64,000 nt of DNA from Aeromicrobium phragmitis (lineage in GTDB: Bacteria; Actinomycetota; Actinomycetes; Propionibacteriales; Nocardioidaceae): assembly GCF_003674095.1 (NCBI RefSeq), contig NZ_RDBF01000001.1:248001-312000 (forward strand), given 5' to 3'. How positions within the stretch are numbered: the stretch's first letter is position 1; every line of letters starts with the position of its first letter. The notes under the pieces were generated by a model. That model searched no databases. It was not told the origin of the DNA and worked only from the letters and a program-made list of their open reading frames with translations. This document shows, piece by piece, positions 46,309 through 56,125 of the stretch. The position numbers and the translations under genes were made by a program.

Positions 46309-47865
46309 GTGACCCACCTCCACGATCTCGTCGCCGAACTGCGTGAGCGCACCGCGGCCGCGCGCCAGGGGGGCACCCCGACGGCCCGGGAGCGTCATGT
46401 CGCCCGCGGGAAGCTCCTCCCGCGCGATCGCGTCGACCAGCTGCTCGACCCGGGCTCGCCGTTCCTCGAGATCGCACCGCTCGCCGCATACGAGATGTAC
46501 GGGGGAGAGGTTCCCAGCGCCGGCATCGTCACGGGGATCGGCCGCGTCAGCGGTCGCGAGTGCGTGATCGTCGCCAACGACGCCACCGTCAAGGGCGGCA
46601 CCTACTACCCCCTCACCGTCAAGAAGCACCTGCGCGCGCAGACGATCGCGCTGCAGAACCGGCTCCCGTGCGTCTACCTCGTGGACTCCGGTGGTGCGTT
46701 CCTCCCCATGCAGGACGAGGTCTTCCCCGACCGCGAGCACTTCGGCCGCATCTTCTACCACCAGGCGCAGATGTCGGCCCAGGGCATCGCGCAGATCGCC
46801 GCGGTGATGGGGTCGTGCACCGCCGGCGGCGCCTACGTGCCGGCGATGAGCGACGAGACCGTCATCGTCCGCGATCAGGGGACGATCTTCCTCGGCGGCC
46901 CGCCGCTCGTGAAGGCCGCCACCGGCGAGGTCGTGACGGCCGAGGAGCTCGGCGGCGGCGAGGTGCACGCGCGCACGTCCGGCGTCGTCGACCACCTCGC
47001 CGAGGACGACGCGCACGCGTTGCAGATCGTCCGGTCCATCGTCGACACCCTCGAGCGGCCTTCCGCTCCGGCCTACGAGCAACGCGAGGTGCTCGAGCCC
47101 CGCGAGGACCCGGCCGGCCTCTACGACGTCGTTCCGGACGACCCGCGCGTGCCGTACGACGTGCGCGAGGTCATCAGCCGGATCGTCGACGACTCCCGGC
47201 TGCACGAGTTCAAACCGCTCTACGGCGAGACGCTCGTGTGCGGGTTCGCCCACATCTGGGGCTACCCCGTCGCGATCCTCGCCAACAACGGCATCCTCTT
47301 CAGCGAGTCGGCCGTCAAGGGCGCCCACTTCATCGAGCTGGCGAACCAGCGTGGCATCCCGCTGGTGTTCCTGCAGAACATCACCGGCTTCATGGTGGGC
47401 AAGGAGTACGAGAACCGCGGCATCGCGAAGGACGGGGCCAAGCTCGTGACCGCGGTCGCCTCGAGCGTCGTGCCCAAGTTCACCGTCGTCATCGGCGGCT
47501 CCTACGGCGCCGGCAACTACGGCATGTGCGGGCGCGCCTACGATCCGCGCTTCCTGTGGATGTGGCCGAATGCCCGGATCTCCGTCATGGGCGGCGACCA
47601 GGCCGCGTCCGTCCTGGCCACCGTGCGCCGCGACGGCATCGAGGCCAAGGGCGGCACCTGGAGCGCCGAGGAGGAGGAAGCCTTCCGCGCGCCGATCCGC
47701 GCCCAGTACGAGGAGCAAGGCTCGGCCTACTACTCCACCGCGCGGTTGTGGGACGACGGGATCATCGACCCCGCCGACACCCGCCGCGTCCTCGGCCTCG
47801 GACTGCAGGCGGCCGTCAACGCCCCCATCCCACCGACTCCCCAGTTCGGAGTGTTCCGGCTATGA
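46309..47865 (+). CDS. acyl-CoA carboxylase carboxyltransferase (beta), probably methylcrotonyl-CoA
   Basis: This 518-aa carboxyltransferase subunit has both halves of the crotonase-like domain. MCC-specific stretches include [51 protein letters not shown], and [24 protein letters not shown], plus a [20 protein letters not shown] end. Best reading is 3-methylcrotonyl-CoA carboxylase beta (leucine degradation), supported by HMG-CoA lyase 2.8 kb downstream. The GTG at 46309 follows TAACCT and 6 nt. ATGA overlap with the alpha gene. Confidence 0.9.
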   Translation: MTHLHDLVAELRERTAAARQGGTPTARERHVARGKLLPRDRVDQLLDPGSPFLEIAPLAAYEMYGGEVPSAGIVTGIGRVSGRECVIVANDATVKGGTYYPLTVKKHLRAQTIALQNRLPCVYLVDSGGAFLPMQDEVFPDREHFGRIFYHQAQMSAQGIAQIAAVMGSCTAGGAYVPAMSDETVIVRDQGTIFLGGPPLVKAATGEVVTAEELGGGEVHARTSGVVDHLAEDDAHALQIVRSIVDTLERPSAPAYEQREVLEPREDPAGLYDVVPDDPRVPYDVREVISRIVDDSRLHEFKPLYGETLVCGFAHIWGYPVAILANNGILFSESAVKGAHFIELANQRGIPLVFLQNITGFMVGKEYENRGIAKDGAKLVTAVASSVVPKFTVVIGGSYGAGNYGMCGRAYDPRFLWMWPNARISVMGGDQAASVLATVRRDGIEAKGGTWSAEEEEAFRAPIRAQYEEQGSAYYSTARLWDDGIIDPADTRRVLGLGLQAAVNAPIPPTPQFGVFRL

Positions 47866-49721
47866 GTTTCTCGAGCGTCCTGGTCGCCAACCGCGGCGAG
47901 ATCGCCCGCCGCATCATCCGCGCCTGCCGCGAAGCCGGCCTGCGCAGCATCGCCGTCTACTCCGACGCGGACGCCGAGGCGCCGTTCGTCCATGAGGCCG
48001 ATCACGCCGTACGGCTCGGTCCTACTCCGGCCGCCGAGTCCTACCTCTCCATCCCCGCGATCCTGGCGGCGGCGCGCGCGTCCGGCGCCGAGGCGATCCA
48101 CCCCGGCTACGGCTTTCTGTCCGAGCGGGCCGCCTTCGCCCGGGCGGTCACCGATGCAGGGCTCATCTTCATCGGTCCGAGCGCCGACGTCATCGAGGCG
48201 ATGGGCCGCAAGGACCGGGCTCGCGAGATCGCCGAGCGCGCCGGCGTGCCGGTGACGCCGCGCCAGGATCCTGACGCGATCCCCGCCGACGCCTATCCCG
48301 TCCTGGTCAAGGCCGCGGCCGGCGGCGGCGGCAAGGGGATGCACATCGTGCGGTCGCCCGAGCAGCTCGGCGACGCGCTCGCGACCGCACGCCGCGAGGC
48401 CGCTGCGGCGTTCGGTGACGACACCCTCCTGGTCGAGCGGTACGTGGAGGCCGGGCGGCATGTGGAGGTGCAGGTCTTCGGCGACACGCACGGCAACGTC
48501 GTCCACCTGTACGAGCGCGACTGCTCCGCGCAACGCCGGCACCAGAAGGTCGTCGAGGAGGCACCCGCGCCCGGACTCGATCCGGCCGTCCGTCAGGCGA
48601 TTCTCGACGCCTCCGTGGCCCTCTGCCGCGAGGTCGGATACGTGGGCGCCGGCACCGTGGAGTTCCTTGTCGCGGGTCAGGACGCCTACTTCCTGGAGAT
48701 GAACACCCGCTTGCAGGTCGAGCACCCGGTGACCGAGGAGGTCACGGGGGTCGACCTCGTGCAGTGGCAGCTCGCGGTCGCCGCGGGGGAGTCGCTGCCG
48801 CTGCGCCAGGACGACATCTCCTGCCAGGGCCACGCCATCGAGGCGCGCATCTACGCCGAGGATCCGTACGCCGGCTTCCTGCCGCAGGCCGGGCGCATCG
48901 AGCACCTGGCGTGGCCCGCATGGGAGGCGCGGGTGGAGGCCGCGATCGACGGCCCCGGCACCGTCGGCACCGCCTACGACCCGATGCTGGCCAAGATCAT
49001 CGTGTCCGGCGCCGATCGCAGCGACGCGATCGACGCCCTCGTCGACGCGCTGGACGAGACCGCGGTGCTCGGGTTGACCACCAACACCGGGTTCGTGCGT
49101 CGCCTCGTCGACTCCGAGCCGTTCCGCGGCGAGCACGTTCACACCGGGTGGCTCGACGATCCGGCGGCATCCGCCGAGGTCCTGAGTGCACCGCAGGTTC
49201 CCGACGCCGGCTGGGAGTTCGCCGCCGCACTCCTCGCCCCGATGGACGACGGCTCCCCGTTCGGACGGCTCGACGGTTGGCGGTCGGCGGCAGGAGGCAG
49301 GCCGTTGCTCGTGCCCGTCGCTGGACCCAGCGGAAAAGTCCGGCCGGTCAGCCCCGCCGCTGACACCGCCGACGTCGTCGGCGTCCGGATCGGACCGCGC
49401 GTCCTGGCCGCGGTCGAGGGGCATTCCTGGGAGTTCCACGCCCCGGACGGCGTGCGACGCGCGCACGCCGCGCTCGCCGGGGCGGCGGAGGTCACCGCGC
49501 CCATGCCCGGCGCCGTCGTGACCGTCGAGGTGAGCGAGGGCGACCGGGTCGTGGAAGGCCAGCGGCTCGGCACCGTCGAGGCGATGAAGATGGAGCTCAC
49601 CCTCGCGGCGCCGCACGACGGCGTCGTCACGCACGTTGCCGTCGAGCCGGGGCAGCAGGTGGCGATCGGTCAACTGCTCATTCACGTCGAGCCCTCCGAC
49701 GAGGCAGACTCGGACTCGTGA
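47862..49721 (+). CDS. acyl-CoA carboxylase biotin-carboxylase/BCCP (alpha) subunit
   Basis: This 619-aa subunit has biotin carboxylase (1-450; [49 protein letters not shown]) and a C-terminal biotin domain with Lys576 in [11 protein letters not shown]-like linker lies between. Forms a complex with the overlapping beta subunit. The ATG at 47862 overlaps the beta stop (ATGA). A much longer frame over the beta gene exists but is out of register with the protein family. The 3' end overlaps the AraC gene (GTGA). Confidence 0.93.
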   Translation: MSFSSVLVANRGEIARRIIRACREAGLRSIAVYSDADAEAPFVHEADHAVRLGPTPAAESYLSIPAILAAARASGAEAIHPGYGFLSERAAFARAVTDAGLIFIGPSADVIEAMGRKDRAREIAERAGVPVTPRQDPDAIPADAYPVLVKAAAGGGGKGMHIVRSPEQLGDALATARREAAAAFGDDTLLVERYVEAGRHVEVQVFGDTHGNVVHLYERDCSAQRRHQKVVEEAPAPGLDPAVRQAILDASVALCREVGYVGAGTVEFLVAGQDAYFLEMNTRLQVEHPVTEEVTGVDLVQWQLAVAAGESLPLRQDDISCQGHAIEARIYAEDPYAGFLPQAGRIEHLAWPAWEARVEAAIDGPGTVGTAYDPMLAKIIVSGADRSDAIDALVDALDETAVLGLTTNTGFVRRLVDSEPFRGEHVHTGWLDDPAASAEVLSAPQVPDAGWEFAAALLAPMDDGSPFGRLDGWRSAAGGRPLLVPVAGPSGKVRPVSPAADTADVVGVRIGPRVLAAVEGHSWEFHAPDGVRRAHAALAGAAEVTAPMPGAVVTVEVSEGDRVVEGQRLGTVEAMKMELTLAAPHDGVVTHVAVEPGQQVAIGQLLIHVEPSDEADSDS

Positions 49722-50173
49722 CCACCGCGTCCTCCAGCGCCCGGCACCAGCACGCCGCGAACCGGCGACTCCTGCGTGCGCGAGACGCGATGGACCGCGC
49801 CTTCGCCGAGCCCCTCGACATCGCGGCCCTCGCGGCGATCGCGCACGTGTCGGAGGCCCACTTCATCCGCACGTTCCGAGCCGCCTTCGGTGAGACACCG
49901 CACCGCTATCTGCAGCGGCGCCGCATCGAGCGGGCGATGGCGCTCCTGCGCGACGGGCACTCGGTCACCGACGCGGCCATGACGGTCGGGTTCTCGAGCC
50001 TCGGCACATTCAGCCGGACGTTCCGCGACATCATCGGCGTGAGCCCATCGCAGTTCCGGTCCTCCGCGCTGGGAGAGCCGGCGCGTGCAGTGCCGACCTG
50101 CTACGTCATGCGGGTGGCGCGACCCGTGGATCGAGCAATTTCGGAGAAGCGAGCCGTCGAGGAGGGCGACTAG
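49718..50173 (+). CDS. AraC-family regulator (HTH domain only)
   Basis: This 151-aa protein consists of a short leader and an AraC HTH_18 domain (RARDAMDRAFAEPLDIAALA, SEAHFIRTFRAAFGETPHRYLQRRR, VTDAAMTVGFSSLGTFSRTFRDIIGVSPSQFR). No ligand domain is present. The GTG overlaps the alpha-subunit stop. AraC-VOC gene pairs are common in actinomycetes, so it may control the following VOC gene. Position inside the leucine operon is unusual. Confidence 0.86.
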   Translation: MTTASSSARHQHAANRRLLRARDAMDRAFAEPLDIAALAAIAHVSEAHFIRTFRAAFGETPHRYLQRRRIERAMALLRDGHSVTDAAMTVGFSSLGTFSRTFRDIIGVSPSQFRSSALGEPARAVPTCYVMRVARPVDRAISEKRAVEEGD

Positions 50174-50182
50174 CGTGCTGCC

Positions 50183-50653
50183 ATGTTCACCTCGATCACT
50201 CACCACGGCATGTACGTCCTCGACTACGACGAGGCGCTCGACTTCTACGTCGGCAAGCTCCGCATGGAGGTCAGCGCCGACGTCGATCTCGGCGTCATGC
50301 GCTGGCTCACCGTGTGCGTCCCCGGCGACGACCGGCACATCCTGCTCGAACTCCCCGAAGGACCGGGCACCTCGGAGCAGAGTGCCCAGCAGATCCGCGA
50401 GCTGCTCAGCAAGGGCGCGATGGGCCTCGGCTTCATCCTCACCACCGACGACTGCCGGGCCACCGCCGCGGATCTCGCCGCCAAGGGCGTGGAGATCACC
50501 GACGAGCCGACGGAGCAGCCCTACGGGATCGACTGCGGCATCCGCGACCCGTTCGGGAACCACCTGCGGATCACCCAGCCCGCCGAACAGTTGGGCGAGT
50601 TCACCCCCGACGTACTCGAGCGGTACGCCACGGAGGTTCCCGAGGCCCGCTGA
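50183..50653 (+). CDS. VOC-family (glyoxalase/bleomycin resistance) protein
   Basis: This 156-aa protein has two VOC modules: ITHHGMYVLDYDEALDFYVGKL and a second half with GLGFILTTDDCRATAADLAAKGV and IRDPFGNHLRITQPAEQ. Metal-ligand His/Glu positions are partly present (His6/7 region and Glu/His in NHLRI). The function is unknown. The ATG at 50183 follows TAGCGT (50171-50176) and 6 nt, so it may have its own promoter despite being 9 bp after araC. Confidence 0.85.
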   Translation: MFTSITHHGMYVLDYDEALDFYVGKLRMEVSADVDLGVMRWLTVCVPGDDRHILLELPEGPGTSEQSAQQIRELLSKGAMGLGFILTTDDCRATAADLAAKGVEITDEPTEQPYGIDCGIRDPFGNHLRITQPAEQLGEFTPDVLERYATEVPEAR

Positions 50654-50668
50654 CGACAGGAGGCGCCG

Positions 50669-51610
50669 ATGACCGACTCGTTGCCCATGAGGGTGCGCGA
50701 GGACGGCTTGCCCGAGCGGGTGACGATCTACGAGGTCGGTCCGCGCGACGGGCTCCAGAACGAGTCGGCCATCGTGCCTCTGGACGTGAAGGCGGAATTC
50801 GTCTCGCGGCTGGTGGCCGCTGGGCTACCGATCGTGGAGGCGACCAGTTTCGTGCATCCGCGGTGGGTGCCCCAGCTCGCCGACGCGGCCGAGCTGGTGA
50901 CGCGGCTCGACCTCGACGGTCCCACGCCGCTGCCGGTCCTGGTCCCGAACGAGCGGGGTCTGGACCGTGCCATCGACGCCGGCTGCCGGCACATGGCGGT
51001 GTTCGCGAGCGCTACGGAGACGTTCGCGGCGAAGAACCTCAACAGCGGACTGGAGAGCCAGTTCGCCATGTTCGAGCCCACCATCGGCCGCGCGATCGAC
51101 GCCGGAATGGAGGTGCGGGGGTACGTCTCGATGTGCTTCGGTGACCCGTGGGAAGGGTCCGTCGCCCCCGAGCAGGTGGTCCGGGTCGGGACGCGACTGC
51201 TCGACCTCGGCGTCTCACAGCTCTCCCTCGGGGACACGATCGGCGTCGGCACCGCCGGACACGTCGGCGCGCTGGTCGACGCCTTCACCGCGTCGGGGGT
51301 CGGCGTCGAGCGGCTCGCCATGCACTTCCACGACACGTACGGGCAGGCGCTCGCCAACGCGCACGCGGCGCTGCGACGCGGCATCACGACCTTCGACGCC
51401 TCGGCGGGCGGGCTCGGCGGATGTCCGTACGCCAAGAGCGCCACCGGCAACCTCGCGACCGAGGACCTGGTGTGGATGCTCGAGGGCCTCGGCATCGAGC
51501 ACGGCGTGGACCTGGACGCGCTGGTCAGCACGAGCGTCTGGATGGCCGCGCAGCTGGGCCGGACGAGCCCCTCGGCGGTCGTCCGCGCCCTCGGTCAGAG
51601 CGGTGAGTGA
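50669..51610 (+). CDS. mvaB: hydroxymethylglutaryl-CoA lyase
   Basis: This 313-aa TIM-barrel enzyme cleaves HMG-CoA to acetyl-CoA and acetoacetate, the last step of leucine degradation. Motifs are YEVGPRDGLQNE (metal Asp, catalytic Arg), EATSFVHPRWVPQLAD, MHFHDTYGQALAN (metal His) and the catalytic-loop cysteine in GGLGGCPYAKSATGN. AGGAGG precedes the ATG. It completes a carboxylase-AraC-VOC-lyase run; the isovaleryl-CoA dehydrogenase and methylglutaconyl-CoA hydratase are not adjacent. Confidence 0.93.
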   Translation: MTDSLPMRVREDGLPERVTIYEVGPRDGLQNESAIVPLDVKAEFVSRLVAAGLPIVEATSFVHPRWVPQLADAAELVTRLDLDGPTPLPVLVPNERGLDRAIDAGCRHMAVFASATETFAAKNLNSGLESQFAMFEPTIGRAIDAGMEVRGYVSMCFGDPWEGSVAPEQVVRVGTRLLDLGVSQLSLGDTIGVGTAGHVGALVDAFTASGVGVERLAMHFHDTYGQALANAHAALRRGITTFDASAGGLGGCPYAKSATGNLATEDLVWMLEGLGIEHGVDLDALVSTSVWMAAQLGRTSPSAVVRALGQSGE

Positions 51611-51693
51611 GCGCGCACGTCGTGTGCGAGCGGTGACTGACCACGCATGGTGGCCCGCGACGTGCGGGACAGCTCACCGCCCGACGGGCTGAG

Positions 51694-52368
51694 TCAGGAG
51701 CGCAGGCGGCGGTCGCGCAGTTCGGATTGGGCGTAGCGCCCGACCTGCCAGGTAGCGACGCCGTCGGCGCCGGCGCCCACGGCACCGCCGAGCAGGGGAA
51801 CGCGACGACCGACCAGCATGACTGCGCGGCGACCGATGGTCCGTCCGACCAGCTCGCTCGTCACCTCCCGCGCGATGCGGTCGTCGAGGCTCGGATCGTG
51901 GACGGGTGAGGTGGCCATCGCCATCGGTGAGGACGGGAGGCGATGGTGGCGGATCATGTCGGTGACGACGTCCTCGCCGAGCATCACCGTGAGGATGGCG
52001 TTGCGCACCCGCGGGTCCTCGATGTCGTAGCCGCGGAGATAGGCGATGCTCGCCACCAGATGGCATTGGACGAGGGTGACGCCGACGACGTTGGCCGGAA
52101 GGGTCGCCGCAGCGACCGACAGCCCGCCGAGGTTCGTGACGAACCCCTGAACGCCGGCGAGACTCGTGTGCGACCGCACCAGTGCCGCCACGGCCTTCTC
52201 CACGTCACCACCGTGACTGGCGAGCTTGGCGCCTGCGGTCTCCACGACCGGTTTGAGCGGCCCGATGCCGTCGATGGCCTTGTCGAGCATGTTACGGACG
52301 TAGCCGGATGCGACCTTGGGGACGAGCTTCGACCCGGCACCGACGGCCACGCTGCTGCCCAGACCCAT
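51694..52368 (-). CDS. EcsC-family protein
   Basis: This 224-aa protein has the EcsC pattern YVRNMLDKAIDGIGPLKPVVETA, VQGFVTNLGGLSVAAATLPANVVGVTLVQCHLVASIAYLRGYD. Several hydrophobic helices suggest membrane association. The function is unknown. The ATG at 52368 lies 6 nt after TATGCT (52380-52375, minus) with no Shine-Dalgarno; a frame extended 25 codons upstream is rejected. It is convergent with mvaB over a 83-bp gap holding only a small CCCGC/GCGGG hairpin. Confidence 0.8.
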   Translation of the reverse strand: MGLGSSVAVGAGSKLVPKVASGYVRNMLDKAIDGIGPLKPVVETAGAKLASHGGDVEKAVAALVRSHTSLAGVQGFVTNLGGLSVAAATLPANVVGVTLVQCHLVASIAYLRGYDIEDPRVRNAILTVMLGEDVVTDMIRHHRLPSSPMAMATSPVHDPSLDDRIAREVTSELVGRTIGRRAVMLVGRRVPLLGGAVGAGADGVATWQVGRYAQSELRDRRLRS

Positions 52369-52445
52369 GTGCTCAGCATAGGCAGCGGAACCTACCGAAG
52401 CGCGCGGAACTGCGTCAGGATGGGCGCGAACCGAAGGAGCCACCC

Positions 52446-53426
52446 ATGTCCGTGCCGCACGCGACCCCGGCCTACTCCGAGCTCGTCGCGTCCGAGGTGT
52501 GGCGGCAGGAGGCCACCGAGTGGATCGAAGACACGGTCGGGCGGCTCGGGTACCGGGTGCGCGGTCCCCTCACACAGCCGCGCATCCGCCCCTGGTCCAC
52601 GCAGCTCGTGGTGCCCACCGACCACGGCACCGTCTGGTTCAAGGCAGCCGGTGAGCCGATGCGGTTCGAGCCGGGGCTGCAGCGGTTGCTGGCCCGCCTG
52701 CTTCCGGACCTCGTCGCATCCCCGCTCGCGGTCGATACGGCGCGTGGCTGGATGCTCACCGCCGATCACGGACCGTTGCTCGCCGACGATGCCGCTGCTG
52801 CTGGTGACGACTTGCGCGAGGTGGTTCGCGTGACGGCGCGGGCGCAGCGGGCACTCGTGGAGCATCGGGACGCCTTGCTGGCGACCGGGATGCCCGACTG
52901 TTCGCCCTCGACCATCCCGGAGCGCTTCGACCAGCTGCTCGACGCGCTGGCCGCCCTGCCGCCGGATCTGCCGTCCCATCTCGAGCCGTCCGAAGCCGAC
53001 CGTTTCCGCGCCCGTCGTGCCGAGCTGGTGGACGCGTGCGCCGCCATGGCGGAGTCGGACTTCCCCACGACGTTCCAGCACGGCGACCTCCACCTCAAGA
53101 ACGCCTACCGCGCCGGCGGTGCGACCCGGCTCTTCGACTTCGGCGATGCGCAATGGGCCGCGGCGGTGGAGGTCCTCGCGGTTCCGCACGCGATCGTGAG
53201 CGGTGACCCGGACGGCCCTTCGTGGAGCTCTCTCGTCGCCGACTACCTCGCCGCCTGGGACCTCGACCACACGACGTTCGGGATCGCTTGGAACGCCTCG
53301 CACTTCACCCACGCGGTCAACCGCGCCTTCACCTGGTGGCGGTGCCTCCAATCGGCGACCGACGACGAATGGCGACAGTGGGGCGACGCGCCGCTCGCGC
53401 ACCTGCGCGAGATGATGCGGCCATGA
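52446..53426 (+). CDS. aminoglycoside phosphotransferase-like kinase-fold protein
   Basis: This 326-aa protein has the Brenner-type catalytic motif FQHGDLHLKNAY and metal motif LFDFGDAQWAAA. A VVPTDHGTVWFKAAGE segment supplies the Lys of the N-lobe. It belongs to the phosphotransferase/APH fold; the substrate could be a small molecule and not an antibiotic. The ATG has AAGGAG 6 nt upstream. Its stop overlaps aat (ATGA). Confidence 0.85.
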   Translation: MSVPHATPAYSELVASEVWRQEATEWIEDTVGRLGYRVRGPLTQPRIRPWSTQLVVPTDHGTVWFKAAGEPMRFEPGLQRLLARLLPDLVASPLAVDTARGWMLTADHGPLLADDAAAAGDDLREVVRVTARAQRALVEHRDALLATGMPDCSPSTIPERFDQLLDALAALPPDLPSHLEPSEADRFRARRAELVDACAAMAESDFPTTFQHGDLHLKNAYRAGGATRLFDFGDAQWAAAVEVLAVPHAIVSGDPDGPSWSSLVADYLAAWDLDHTTFGIAWNASHFTHAVNRAFTWWRCLQSATDDEWRQWGDAPLAHLREMMRP

Positions 53427-54106
53427 GCCCTCCGGTCCCCCTTCCTCCGTCGCAGTGGGACTTCGGATCGGCGCCCTGGCCCGAGGACGACGACTGCGTC
53501 GCGGCGGGAGCCGACCTCGAGCCGGCGACGATCGTCGAGGCCTACCGCAACGGGCTGTTCCCCATGCCCCACGGCGGCGAGTTGCTGTGGTGGTCGCCGG
53601 TCGAGCGGGGCGTCCTCCGCCCGGGAGATCTGCACGTCTCGCGATCGTTGCGCCGCTCGATGCGTCGCTTCCGGTTGACGATCGACGAGGATTTCGTCGC
53701 GGTCATCGACGGATGTGCCGATCCGCGGCGCCCCGGCGGCTGGATCGACGGCCGGATCCGTGCGGCGTACGAGCAGTTGCATGCATGGGGCTGGGCGCAC
53801 TCGGTCGAGGTCTGGGACGACGACGGTGCGCTCGTCGGCGGGCTGTACGGCCTCGCCATCGGCCGGCTCTTCGCGGGCGAATCGATGTTCCACCGGGCCA
53901 CCGATGCATCGAAGGCGGCCCTCGCCGGCCTCGTCGATTTCCTGCAATCGCAGGCAGAAACCGACTACCTGATCGATACGCAGTGGCAGACGCCGCACTT
54001 GGCGAGCCTCGGCGTCAGCACCATGTCGCGGGCCGAGTACCGGAGGCGGATCGTCGACCTGGTCGACGCCCCGGCGTGGACGTGGCCGTCCTCTACCACC
54101 GGATAA
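53423..54106 (+). CDS. aat: leucyl/phenylalanyl-tRNA-protein transferase
   Basis: This 227-aa enzyme adds Leu or Phe from tRNA to N-terminal Arg/Lys of proteins, making them ClpS/ClpAP (or ClpC) targets in the N-degron pathway. The family pattern is YRNGLFPMPHG, LLWWSPVERGVLRPGDLHVSRSLRR, GWAHSVEVWDDDGALVGGLYGLAIG and GESMFHRATDASKAAL. The ATG overlaps the phosphotransferase stop. Spread of Aat in actinomycetes is patchy. Confidence 0.93.
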   Translation: MSPPVPLPPSQWDFGSAPWPEDDDCVAAGADLEPATIVEAYRNGLFPMPHGGELLWWSPVERGVLRPGDLHVSRSLRRSMRRFRLTIDEDFVAVIDGCADPRRPGGWIDGRIRAAYEQLHAWGWAHSVEVWDDDGALVGGLYGLAIGRLFAGESMFHRATDASKAALAGLVDFLQSQAETDYLIDTQWQTPHLASLGVSTMSRAEYRRRIVDLVDAPAWTWPSSTTG

Positions 54107-54195
54107 TCCTGGCGACACGGGCGGGTGGAGGTTGGAATTCCGCGGAGTATTCATAGACTGGCGGACGCCAACATCAATCATCTCAAGGAGTTTTC

Positions 54196-54474
54196 GTGGC
54201 TCTCTCCCGCAACGACCTCGTCGCCGCCCTCGCTGAGAAGGCCGGCGTGACCAAGACCGATGCCGACAAGTTGCTCTCGGCGTTCAGCGACGTCGTGCTC
54301 GACTCCGTGTCCAAGGGTGAGAAGGTCTCGATCCCGGGCATCCTCTCGGTGGAGCGCGTCGAGCGTGCCGCCCGCACCGGCCGCAACCCCGCCACCGGCG
54401 AGACGATCGACATCCCCGCCGGCTTCGGTGTCAAGGTGAGCGCCGGCTCGCGCCTCAAGGCCGCGGCCAAGTAA
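54196..54474 (+). CDS. hup: HU-family DNA-binding protein
   Basis: This 92-aa HU-type nucleoid protein is full length for the classic fold: SRNDLVAALAEKAGVTKTDADKLL, GEKVSIPGILSVERVERAARTGRNPATGETIDIPAGFGVKVS. It lacks the long Lys/Ala C-terminal tail of actinobacterial HupB/HupS, so it is HupA-like or one of two HU genes. GTG start with AAGGAG 6 nt upstream. A strong terminator follows. Confidence 0.95.
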   Translation: MALSRNDLVAALAEKAGVTKTDADKLLSAFSDVVLDSVSKGEKVSIPGILSVERVERAARTGRNPATGETIDIPAGFGVKVSAGSRLKAAAK

Positions 54475-54485
54475 GACGCTTCACT

Positions 54486-54525
54486 GGCCACGCCCCCGTC
54501 CGGACTTCCGGTCGGGGGCGTGGCC
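54486..54525 (+). terminator. hairpin terminator after HU
   Basis: Perfect 13-bp arms GGCCACGCCCCCG (54486-54498) and CGGGGGCGTGGCC (54513-54525) with a 14-nt loop, followed by GTTCTCC. Lies 12 bp after the hup stop. Confidence 0.88.
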
Positions 54526-54561
54526 GTTCTCCCGCCCGACGACAGCACCCCAGGAGTGGCC

Positions 54562-55674
54562 GTGACGATGACGAGTGAACGGCCGCGGACGCGGTTCCAC
54601 CGGCTCGCGCGCGAGTCCACGACGTTCGAGCACTGGCGCCTGCCGGTGGCTGCGGTGCTGGCCGCCGTGACGTACGGCATCGTCTCGGTGGCGCTCGCGA
54701 TGGTGCTCATCCTCGGCGTCGCCCTCGACTCCGGCTCGCTGGACGCGGTCGACGCCGTGATGGAACGCCTGGCCGGCATCGACCTCGGCGACCCGGGGCT
54801 GTTCGCCTTCCTCATGGTCTCGGTCATCGTCATGGCACCGAGCGCCTGGCTGCCGGTGCGGATCCTCTGGCGCGAGCACGCGCGTTATCTGCTCTCCGTC
54901 GAAGGTCGCCTGCGATGGGGATGGATGATGCGGTGCGCGGGCCTCAGCCTGCTGGTCATCGGCGCCGCGATCGCCATCGCCGTCGCGGCAGGGGTGGCCG
55001 ATTCCGGCGGGGTCGAGTGGACGCCGTTCACCGCGCGCTCGGCCCTGATGATCGCGCTTGTCCTGCTGCTCACACCGCTGCAATCGGCCGCTGAGGAGTA
55101 CGTCTTCCGGGGTGCGGGGCTCCAGTTGGTGGGATCCTGGGTGCGCTCTCCCGTGCTGCCCATCATCGCCACGACCCTGGTCTTCGCCGCCGGCCACCTC
55201 TACCAGTTCTGGGGGCTGGTCGACGTCGCGCTGTTCGGACTGGCCGCGGCGTGGCTGACCATCCGCACCGGGGGCCTCGAGGCGGCGATCGCGGCTCACG
55301 TCGTCAACAACGTGCTGTTGTTCCTGCTGGGCGTCGTCGGTCTCATCGACCCGACCGGCGGGGAGGCGGTCGGAGCACTGGACGTCCTGCCGACCGCGGT
55401 GTCGATGGTGGTCCTCGTGTTCGTCGTGACCTGGCAGGCCGAGCGGGTCGGACTCGTCACGACCCGCGCGCCGCAGCCCTTACGGCCCGCCCAACCGGTT
55501 CCCCCGCCGGCCTTTCGCCCTGTCCCACCGCCGGCCTGGATGCCGCCCGGCCACCTGCCGCCGCCGGCGGGGTTTCCCCCGCAGCAGCCCTGGGCCGCTC
55601 CGCCCCGCCCGCGCGTCCACGTGCCGCCGAACGCCCCGGAGTACCCGGGCGAGCTGACCGACGGATGGCGCTGA
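54562..55674 (+). CDS. CPBP-family intramembrane metalloprotease
   Basis: This 370-aa membrane protein has about eight helices. The CPBP (Abi/CAAX) motifs are AAEEYVFRG (EExxxR), GHLYQFWG (FxxxH-like) and AAHVVNNVLLF (HxxxN). A Pro-rich cytoplasmic tail (about 300-370; PVPPPAFRPVPPPAW) follows. The substrate is unknown. The GTG at 54562 has AGGAG 5 nt upstream; an earlier in-frame start lies inside the hup terminator. One bp separates it from the convergent rhodanese gene. Confidence 0.86.
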   Translation: MTMTSERPRTRFHRLARESTTFEHWRLPVAAVLAAVTYGIVSVALAMVLILGVALDSGSLDAVDAVMERLAGIDLGDPGLFAFLMVSVIVMAPSAWLPVRILWREHARYLLSVEGRLRWGWMMRCAGLSLLVIGAAIAIAVAAGVADSGGVEWTPFTARSALMIALVLLLTPLQSAAEEYVFRGAGLQLVGSWVRSPVLPIIATTLVFAAGHLYQFWGLVDVALFGLAAAWLTIRTGGLEAAIAAHVVNNVLLFLLGVVGLIDPTGGEAVGALDVLPTAVSMVVLVFVVTWQAERVGLVTTRAPQPLRPAQPVPPPAFRPVPPPAWMPPGHLPPPAGFPPQQPWAAPPRPRVHVPPNAPEYPGELTDGWR

Positions 55675-55675
55675 G

Positions 55676-55996
55676 TCAGTCCTGGACGATCGGTCGCCCG
55701 GCTGCTTCCCAGGCCTCGATGCCGCCCTGGAGATTGACGACGTGGTGGCCCTGGGACGCCAGCCAGGCCGTGGCCCGGGCGGAGCGCCCGCCGACGTGGC
55801 ACATCACCACCGTCTCGGCCTGCGGGTCGAGTTCGCCGACGCGCTGCGGCAGCATGCCGAGCGGAATGTGCACGGCTCCCTCGAAGTGCCCGGCAGCCCA
55901 TTCGTCCGGCTCGCGCACGTCGAGAACGACGACTTTTTCAGGCAGCGGATCGGGCAGGTCGGTGACGGACACGGAGGGCACGCCGAAGTCGTTCAT
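55676..55996 (-). CDS. single-domain rhodanese-like protein
   Basis: This 106-aa sulfurtransferase-fold protein has VVVLDVREPDEWAAGHFEGA and the active-site loop VMCHVGGRS with Cys66. The ring-like loop CHVGGRS is six residues long, as in active GlpE-type enzymes. The sulfur acceptor is unknown. A CACAAT box lies 6 nt before its ATG. Confidence 0.92.
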   Translation of the reverse strand: MNDFGVPSVSVTDLPDPLPEKVVVLDVREPDEWAAGHFEGAVHIPLGMLPQRVGELDPQAETVVMCHVGGRSARATAWLASQGHHVVNLQGGIEAWEAAGRPIVQD

Positions 55997-56125
55997 GTCC
56001 CCATTGTGCCGCCCCGGTAGTTGCCTTTTGAAGGATGAGGGTGTTTCCTAGTCGGTGGCCCACTGGGGCCCCCTCAGGTTGAGCGCGTCTATTCCATGGG
56101 CAAGGATGGGAGTCAGGAGGTGTCC

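Noticed and set aside
46560-49721. Extended frame that would fuse over 430 extra codons onto the carboxylase alpha subunit
   Set aside because: The extension is an Arg/Ala/Gly-rich translation of the beta-subunit gene in another frame. Homology starts at the ATG at 47862, which overlaps the beta stop.
51654-51668. CCCGC-GACGT-GCGGG hairpin between mvaB and ecsC
   Set aside because: Only 5-bp arms in GC-rich DNA; too weak to call a terminator.
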